Shown here: positions 52,814-64,000 of the stretch, piece by piece
How positions within the stretch are numbered: position 1 is the stretch's first letter
Layout of the letters: every line of letters starts with the position of its first letter
NCBI GenBank assembly: GCA_030141605.1
Contig: JAQGDQ010000018.1
Coordinates: forward strand, 1,090,501 to 1,154,500
Direction: 5' to 3'
Length of the DNA stretch: 64,000 bases
DNA from: Tubiluchus corallicola
Taxonomy: Eukaryota; Priapulida; Priapulimorpha; Priapulimorphida; Tubiluchidae
The notes under the pieces: model-generated
Databases searched by the model: none
Seen by the model: the letters and a program-made list of their open reading frames with translations, nothing else
Told to the model about the DNA's origin: nothing
Made by a program: the position numbers and the translations under genes

Positions 52814-53270
52814 ATTAAAGGAAAAGCCAAGCCTTGTTGGAAGTTAAGGTTATTTCGATGTTCACGAAAAATAATTTAAAGATTTAGTAATAAACGTGCG
52901 ATAAGGCTGTGTAATTCGTAAAATCCCCTTAAATCTGGTATCACTTCAGGTTTGGTAGGTTCTTCCATTATGAACGCATATTTTTCCACCATTAACATCA
53001 TATGTCAGTTAAAGAAAAGCAGCGCATTAACTGTTTACAAAAATTAAATAGCTAACTTTGTGACATTTCTGCATGAATAGGTAAGCTGCAGTGCTTTGAA
53101 TTATTGTAACTGGTGCACTCTTTTAGAAAACTACGATGCACTTTAGGAAAGCAAAGAAGCCACCAGCTACGTTATGAATGGCAACAACCACCTAGCCTGA
53201 AAATTTCTGTACAGCAGTAATACATAAATTAACTTTATGTTTTAATTACAGCCTGTTTTTTCTTTCTTAT
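52814..53270 (+). repeat. Dispersed repeat, copy B
   Basis: Diverged second copy of the repeat at 14606-15060, same orientation, starting ATTAAAGGAAAAGCCAAGCC. It lies upstream of both SMIM13 and PSMB5. Confidence 0.7.
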
Positions 53271-53467
53271 TATATTTTTTGACAACGATAAAGTAAACCC
53301 AGAATTCTAAATGACATGTACTTTCCATTAAGCAAATAAATTTCAAAATCGACTCTGCAATGCAATACGGCTTTGGCAACGGGCATAAAAACGAATCATT
53401 TGATTACTTATTTTAAAAGTTTTTTTTTAATATTATGTTTATTAAGATTCTGCTCTTGTTACCCCTG

Positions 53468-53468
<1 letters not shown>

Positions 53469-53549
<81 letters not shown>
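53469..53549. repeat. (TTA)27 microsatellite
   Basis: An 81-bp perfect triplet run in the SMIM13-PSMB5 interval. It produces poly-leucine and poly-isoleucine open frames on the two strands, which are not genes. Confidence 0.97.
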
Positions 53550-53550
<1 letters not shown>

Positions 53551-54782
53551 AGGGCACATGCTCCTCATGTAAGGGGATTTATGTATATGTATAACCATAT
53601 GTGCCACTTCCGGGTCAAAGGTCATGGAATGGGAAAGGCTCATTTTTTCTCTTTTCTGGGTAACTCTGTATTCTTTATTCTTGCTTCTACAGTTTTTGAG
53701 CTAGAGCCATTCTGGTATGTGGTTAGGTGAGGTCGAGAAGATTTTTTGTGTAGCTGAATATGGGCCATTTGTATACAGGCAATTTTTTGGTAGGGGTGAA
53801 AACCATAATTTAGGGTTTGGGGGCACAAATGCTTCCAGTGTTGAGTAACAGTAGCGTGTAATGTTTCAAATGAAAGGCCTCGGATTAGGCGAATCGAATG
53901 TGTAACTTTTACCAATTTTGATGGACACTGCCATGGTCGTCAAAATCACAGGTAAGAAGATCTGATTTCAGTGTTTAAATGTTTGCAATACATTGAAAAA
54001 AATGTTTGTGGGGCGTGTTATGTGAATATGTAAAAGTTTTATAGCTCTTTAGAAAGAGAAAGATCTGGTCTATAAGGCTATATAATTAAATTTTTCTGAA
54101 TTTGAGGCTAAATAGCAGAAATTCACATCTGACTCCCACAACACAGATGAGTCACAGTGTTGCTCACTCTTACAGCCATTGCAAACAAGCAATTTTTGCT
54201 TGGAAAACATGTGGCACAACTATCAACCAGAACGTTGCATATTATATTAGTTTGTATTTTCCTTTTCCTTTTCCTTAAAATTGATCTGAATATATTAATG
54301 TTAATATGCTATTGAGAGTAAAATCGATTATTATTTTGCAACATTGTGAAACTCACTGATAACTGAGGAATGAAACACTTGTGAAGTTATGTTGTGTGCT
54401 TAGTCGCCAAGAAAAACAACACATGACTTAGCTAAGAATTAGACTAGTGATTGGTCACTTGTTAAGAAATTATAGTTTTGATTTTAATAAAACCAAATGT
54501 AATTCCTGTAAGCAATCAAGCAGTGTGAATTCAAAGGAGGCACTATTATGCTCTTTAAAATTTTGAATTATGGTCACCCGTGAAAAGGTGACAAGTTCCA
54601 ATCTCACTGGTGCTTTTAAATGTCAAGCATAACAGCTCCTAAAATGTCAACTGTTTTTTTATTTGAAAACAATTTTTATTTGAAAAACAAAAGCTTCACA
54701 AAAAGCACCTCCTGTTGCAGAAGCAGAATCTTACCACAGTTTTAGACACAGTCAGAAACATTCACTAGTTTTAATCACCTTT
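53550..54782. other. Intergenic, nothing recognised
   Basis: No credible exon between SMIM13 and PSMB5. The 91-codon minus frame at 53640-53915 resembles nothing I know. Confidence 0.45.
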
Positions 54783-55115
54783 AGTTTTTGATTCGAATGA
54801 CTTTTTAAACAGAATTTGATTCGAGCCTGAAATTGTGGACTCAAATAATTTACTACTTCAACTACATTATGTTCTGTATCATTAAAACACTTAATTTAGC
54901 TCCGATTTCTGGGGATAATCAATTGTAAAAAAAATTATCAGTGATTATTTTTACTATAAAACAAAACAAGCAATATGTATTGTTGTTGCAAGATTGATTG
55001 AAAATCTTTAAAACTGAATTCAAATTCGATTCGGATGGGAAATTTTGAAATTCGGGTTGATTCGAATTTGACTATCAAACATTTGATTTCTGATAGAGAA
55101 TGCTCAACCCCAATG
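54783..55115 (+). repeat. TTCGAATTC-type repeat, copy 1
   Basis: Contains TGATTCGAATGA, GAATTTGATTCGAG, ATTGTGGACTCAAATAATTT and CAACTACAT, then TTCAAATTCGATTCGG and AGAGAATGCTCAA. The same order recurs in copy 2 about 620 bp to the right. Rich in degenerate TTCGAATT palindromes. Confidence 0.65.
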
Positions 55116-55397
55116 ATGTTTCAAGTGTGCATTTTAATGATAAGACTTGATGTACGCGGTTGGAGTGCTGAGTAATATGAACCTATAATTTTAGGTTACA
55201 AACAAATTCAAACTAAAACACCCATTCGAGCTGAGTTCCAATGATTCGCACATTCAAAGTCGAACTTTCTTTACCATGCTTCATGTTTTGTTTTGTGTAT
55301 TTTGTTGAAGAACAACACTATTAATCTGATGCTACCCTAAGTTATAACTACGATGGGTGAGCATATTGAATGTTTGAACGGAATTTGCATGTTCAAA

Positions 55398-55755
55398 TTC
55401 GATTTAAATGAGATTTCTAAATTTAAATTTGATTTTAACCTAAAATTATGGATTCGAATAATTCTCCACTTCAGCTACATGACGTTCGAGTTCGAACGTT
55501 TGAATCGAATTCGAACGAGTTTATTTATTTCGAATTCGATTCGGGTACAGTTTATCAGCAATTTTTGTGCACAATTTCTAAACAAATTCTTAGTGGTTTT
55601 TGCTGCAGGACAAAACCAGATACATGTAATATGCATAATTGTACGGCCGCTTGTTACTGGTAGTTCGAAAACTTGTACAAGTACGGTTCGATTTGATTTC
55701 GAAGGTGACAAATTCCGATTCGATTCACTTTTCGGTAGAAAATGCTCACGTAATC
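55398..55755 (+). repeat. TTCGAATTC-type repeat, copy 2
   Basis: Diverged direct copy of 54783-55115 (ATTATGGATTCGAATAATTC, CAGCTACAT, GATTCGATTCAC, AGAAAATGCTCA). The 160-codon open frame at 55353-55835 spans it. Its Phe/Asp/Arg/Asn-rich composition comes from the repeat motif, so I do not call it a gene. It ends about 190 bp before the PSMB5 start codon. Confidence 0.65.
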
Positions 55756-55944
55756 TTATTGACTACATGAATGAGAGAAGTAAATCAAATCAGGCTGAAT
55801 CGAATTGTCAAGTATTCTGTGAAATCAAAGCATAATTCTGCTATAAGTCACAAAAATGGTGCAACTCATTCTGCAAGCCTGAATAAACTAGTCTACTAGA
55901 TACGTCCTAATATAAGTTATTCCTATATACCACAACCGTGTAAA

Positions 55945-60648
<4,704 letters not shown>

Positions 60649-60769
60649 TTTGCATTGTTTTCAGTCTTCAGGCATTCATTTCAAGTAGGCCCAGTGTATT
60701 TATGTATGTGACTCAAAATAGTTGTACGTTTTCCACATTTATGATGTCAAGATTGTAATTTAGTTATTT

Positions 60770-60775
60770 AATAAA
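60770..60775 (+). terminator. PSMB5 poly(A) signal
   Basis: AATAAA 122 nt after the PSMB5 stop codon, in TTATTTAATAAACTTCC. Confidence 0.7.
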
Positions 60776-60864
60776 CTTCCTTCCATGAAATGATCATTGT
60801 GACACATGGTCGCACCTTTAACTTTTGCAAAAAATCGTTTTGCATACGAGTCTTACTTGTTCCA

Positions 60865-61031
60865 CTTTTCAGAGACACACTGTACTCCGAAGTACATTAG
60901 CCATACTTCGAAGAGACAAGCGTATTTTAAGCAGTTTTGCAATTCCTAGCCCTTTGCCAAGACTGAACACTAATAAAAAAGAATCTGCATCAAAAGTTAT
61001 TATGTACAATTATTACGCAAATGAAAACTAA
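60865..61031 (+). other. Exon-like open frame, unassigned
   Basis: After a good acceptor (CTTGTTCCACTTTTCAG) an open phase-0 frame of about 55 codons runs to TAA with coding-like composition (includes RRDKRILSSF and SPLPRLNTNKKESASK). It lies beyond the PSMB5 poly(A) signal and its phase does not fit PSMB5 exon 5. No family recognised. It could be a terminal exon of an unseen gene or chance. Confidence 0.25.
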
Positions 61032-61397
61032 TTTTTCTGCTGCAAAAATTTATTTTGAAGTTACAGCTGAGTTGCGACTTTCGAAAAGGTTCATGTATTA
61101 AACCACTGTCGCATTAACCAAACAGTACTAGCAGTGCACAGTGAATAAAAATAGTAATGATAATATAAATGTAAGTACAACATTGCCAAATAATCATTAT
61201 TTTATAAACATACCCTAACTTTGAAGCAGGAATACCGATGCAATGTAATAAACAAAATTTTTACAAGTTCTAATAGAAATGAAATGAATAACAGTTAGTA
61301 AAATAAAACCTACCAAAAAACAGGACTTACACAGTATCCTAGGACTTAATAATTATTTCTAGTTACTAGCAGATATTTGCTCCAGTGTAAAACATGT

Positions 61398-61403
61398 TTT
61401 ATT
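61398..61403 (-). terminator. Poly(A) signal of the unrecognised minus-strand exon
   Basis: AATAAA on the minus strand, 33 nt after the stop codon at 61438-61436. Confidence 0.5.
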
Positions 61404-61435
61404 TCAATTTTAGTGACTGTAAATTCTAAAAAAAT

Positions 61436-61624
61436 TTACCAAAACTTGCTTGTACATAAATTTTTAATTAATTTGATAAGTGCAGAAGTACAAAGAGATA
61501 GGTGTAACTGTTGCAGGCAGGCTAGCACGTTGCAGTGGTCTGCTCTTACTAAACATTCTTCAGGCAAATCACTGCTAAACTGTGCTGTTAAACGAATTCT
61601 TACATTATCGTCCACTAATCGCTC
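61436..61624 (-). CDS. Terminal exon of an unrecognised protein
   Basis: A minus-strand stretch preceded by a clear acceptor (GACTTTGATTTAG) and open in only one of three frames, phase 0, for 62 codons to TAA. AATAAA follows 33 nt downstream (61403-61398). The peptide starts ERLVDDNVRIRL and contains DLPEECLVRADHCNVLACL, amphipathic and cysteine-containing, with leucine-rich helices likely. I do not recognise the family. Upstream exons must lie to the right. LSM14, on the same strand, ends between this exon and the window edge, so the exon could belong to a gene overlapping LSM14, or be an alternative 3' end of LSM14. A candidate upstream exon near 61815-61850 fails on phase. Confidence 0.55.
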   Translation of the reverse strand, partial: ERLVDDNVRIRLTAQFSSDLPEECLVRADHCNVLACLQQLHLSLCTSALIKLIKNLCTSKFW

Positions 61625-61992
61625 CTAAATCAAAGTCAATGCATTATTACCATACATAACCAGAAGGAACAAACATATTTGAATTAATATTAGCATAGAT
61701 TCCAACACAACTACTAGTACTTTAGTGATTAGGAGGACAACTCTTGCAAATATTAAACCCTTAAATACATTCTCATGCACACACTTCAATAAATACAAAA
61801 TTAAGATAATACCTTATTTGGTCAGCAACTCCTGTGCAGTGAATCTGTAGCTTACATGTATACAGCTTCCAGCTCAAATTCATTACAAAAAAGTAAACAT
61901 CTTAAAGTACTAAATCAATTTTCTGTCAACAAATGGCTATTAATGCATCCTGATTTTCTGCATTAACTCACTAATAATGCACAGCACTTTTT

Positions 61993-62215
61993 TTATTGGC
62001 TTGAGTTGGACTGAGGTCGTCCTCTGCTTGCACCATACCCACCTCGGCTACGGCCTCCTCGGTTTCCACGGTAACCACCATATCCACGTCTATATCCACC
62101 ATAGCCTCCACGTCCACGGTAGTAACCACGACGATTGTACATGTTTGTGCTACCTACTCCAAATGTCTCTTGATTAATAGCACGCTCCTGTCTCCAAGTT
62201 ACCCGTTCCTTGTTT
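61993..62215 (-). CDS. LSM14: LSM14 (Scd6/RAP55 family), last coding exon only
   Basis: C-terminal 73 codons of a cytoplasmic mRNP and P-body protein that represses translation and promotes decapping. The exon starts in phase after the acceptor TTATTATAG at 62216. It encodes the TFG box, VTWRQERAINQETFG (pattern W..ER..N.ETFG), then an RGG/YRGRGG tail rich in Gly, Arg and Tyr, ending in SNSSQ. This matches the end of LSM14A/B. The N-terminal LSm domain, FDF motif and FFD box are not visible between 62216 and 64000, so the upstream exons are outside the window or unrecognised. The stop codon lies inside an AATAAA hexamer (61997-61992). Confidence 0.88.
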
Positions 62216-64000
62216 CTATAATAATGAAAAATCTTGTTGAAATGCAACAAAATTAAAAAACATGGATATCAAAGTTATTAGATATCTAACACTTTAACAC
62301 TGGCTAAGTCTTAATGACAAGAATGGTGACAAAGAATAGAAAAAAACAGTTGAAAACAAGGAAAAAGAAAGAAAAGGCTCAACATTTCAAACTAACGCAG
62401 TAGTTCTTCGGGTGAAGGTAAAGTAAATTTTCATTAGTTTTTTGTTTAGATAATATAAAAAGGATATCACACTAAAAAGAAACAAACACGTAGAAAAAAC
62501 ACAAACACAGCAATTAAAAACAAGGGAGAAACAGAAATATAAAATTCCTAGCCACAGCAGCAGATAGGGGCCTTCGGTATCAGGGTTATTGTGATCATGA
62601 ACAATCCTATCTTGAACTTCTCATCCCATCCCGATCCTTATTTCAGGTTTTTGAAGTATATGATGAAAAATGAGCAATTTACTAAGTTATTCATTGCTTA
62701 AATTTCATGATGAAATATATTTTGTTGAGACGGTATCGATTAGCCTTTTGTGGAAATGTGGAATACACTTATATTTTTACTACATGACACGACTACCAGC
62801 AAACTCACTCACTTCGTATGCCTTTTCTGTTGCAAATTTTGTCACCACTTCAGCTAGATCAATTAACTACTGTATTTTTGTTTTTTTTTATGTTTTTTTA
62901 AAACCCAAATTTGTATACTGCTGTGATTCTTAAGGTTTAGTTTTGCATCCCTCTCGGGCCTGTGCCTTAGGTGGTTGTCTAGTTTGTCTAATGGTAGCAC
63001 TAGCCCTGACCACAGAAACTAATGCAATGTCAAACAGGGACCATGGCTTAATTCTGAAAGCAGTTAGGCAGTAGATGTAACAGAATGCAACCCATGTAGA
63101 TGAGGGTGAATGAAAAGGAGTGAAACGACATAGTGTGACTGATCAGAAGAAAAGGGTGAACACAATACAAACAACCCGTGGAGGTGAAAGGGAAAAACAA
63201 AAGGTAAAACTGTACGAAATACAAGATTAATCAGAAGAAAGGGATATGCTAGCAAAGTATTACTAATGCCTCACTTTGGCTAGCATGAACTTTGTTGCTT
63301 TTACATAGTGACCTTTTAAATTACTTTGAATTTACCATATTGTTTAAATTTAAAATTTATTTTTACCAGATACCAACTACTGCATCTGTAAGTTTCTCAT
63401 TCTTTCAATAAGTAGTCTATTTTACAAATAGCTGCAGTGCTAATATGTGAGTATTGCTGCATGATTCACCAACAGAAAATTTGGCAATGAACAAATCTTT
63501 ATATTAGCCGAATCATACTAAAACGTTGAAGGGTTGACTTCAAATGTACTTAGTTTATTAGTTTGCAATATTTATATTTACACAGTAGGTTTCAAAAGTA
63601 AGCTTTGGAAACGATCCTAAAATGATTTTACAGAAATTCAGTTACGTTCTTGTACAATACACTGGAGAGATGACCATGAATATATGTTTAAACATCTGAT
63701 AAATTTTATATCAAAATACAGTAGATAATGCAGTACAGCGGCATCAGTAACTTACAAGCTTGGCTATTAAACATCAAATTCTTTTATAACTCATGGTAGG
63801 AACACCATTCCTTTAAATTTTATTATTACAATGGCAATGTAGCATTGTTCTCAAAGTTTTATAGCTAGACTGAGATAACACTGAGATCGAGGTAAGCGAG
63901 AACAAAATCAGGGAAGCTGTTAATAACTGGAATCAAATTAGGTTCCAATGTGATGGGACTATCCTAGGTTAACAAATTCACAATTGTGTTATTTTTGTTC
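62216..64000. other. Right flank, presumed LSM14 intron
   Basis: No further LSM14 exon recognised. Plus-strand frames such as 62670-62933 have no domain. The stretch around 62930-63060 looks repeat-like. Confidence 0.45.
63089..63256. repeat. Two diverged 84-bp tandem units
   Basis: Both units start AACCC.TG.AG.TGA and end near ATCAGAAGAAA.GGG; the period is 84 bp with many substitutions. A small minus-strand open frame here is a by-product. Confidence 0.65.

Noticed and set aside
53373-53643. Open frames with poly-leucine (plus) and poly-isoleucine (minus)
   Set aside because: They are translations of the (TTA)27 microsatellite and have no other coding feature.
55353-55835. 160-codon open frame upstream of PSMB5
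   Set aside because: It overlaps a diverged direct repeat rich in TTCGAATTC; the residue composition follows from the repeat and no domain is visible.

Overview
The window is AT-rich animal (metazoan) nuclear DNA. The genes are split by GT-AG introns of about 100 bp to several kb, they encode animal-specific proteins (a CAS-family scaffold, SMIM13), and the spaces between them are full of retrotransposon relics, inverted-repeat elements and microsatellites. Gene density and intron size fit an invertebrate. I cannot name the phylum from sequence alone.

Layout. 4.9-10.5 kb (minus): an eight-exon gene for an hnRNPC/RALY-type RRM protein that continues in frame into two zinc fingers, the second very like the first C2H2 finger of BCL11. 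10.5-31 kb: gene-poor. It holds a truncated LINE with a 747-bp terminal-inverted-repeat element inserted in it (9-bp target duplication), a foldback element, a second LINE 3' relic, a Ty3-like relic and tRNA-like SINE traces. 34.4-46.1 kb (plus): the p130Cas/NEDD9 (CAS) adaptor gene, with an SH3 exon, a GC-AG intron holding a 1.15-kb foldback element, and one large exon with the YDxP substrate region, helical bundle and C-terminal FAT-like domain. Two candidate first coding exons lie at 31.4 and 34.4 kb. 49.4-52.5 kb (minus): a two-exon SMIM13 orthologue, convergent with CAS. 55.9-60.6 kb (plus): six-exon PSMB5, the chymotrypsin-like proteasome subunit. 61.4-61.6 kb (minus): the terminal exon of a protein I do not recognise. 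62.0-62.2 kb (minus): the last exon of LSM14, carrying the TFG box and RGG tail.

Functional relations. The genes do not form a pathway: RNA binding and RNP control (hnRNPC-like, LSM14), adhesion signalling (CAS), protein turnover (PSMB5) and a small membrane protein (SMIM13). Their value as a set is linkage. From memory, human NEDD9 and SMIM13 are convergent neighbours on 6p24, HNRNPC, PSMB5 and EFS are on 14q11.2, and RALY, CASS4 and LSM14B are on chromosome 20. The window therefore looks like a piece of an ancestral animal linkage group whose vertebrate duplicates still carry these genes.

Most other open frames are short and are chance or repeat-derived. Gene models were made by hand from splice phase and protein similarity, without transcript data. 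Coordinates are those of coding sequence.
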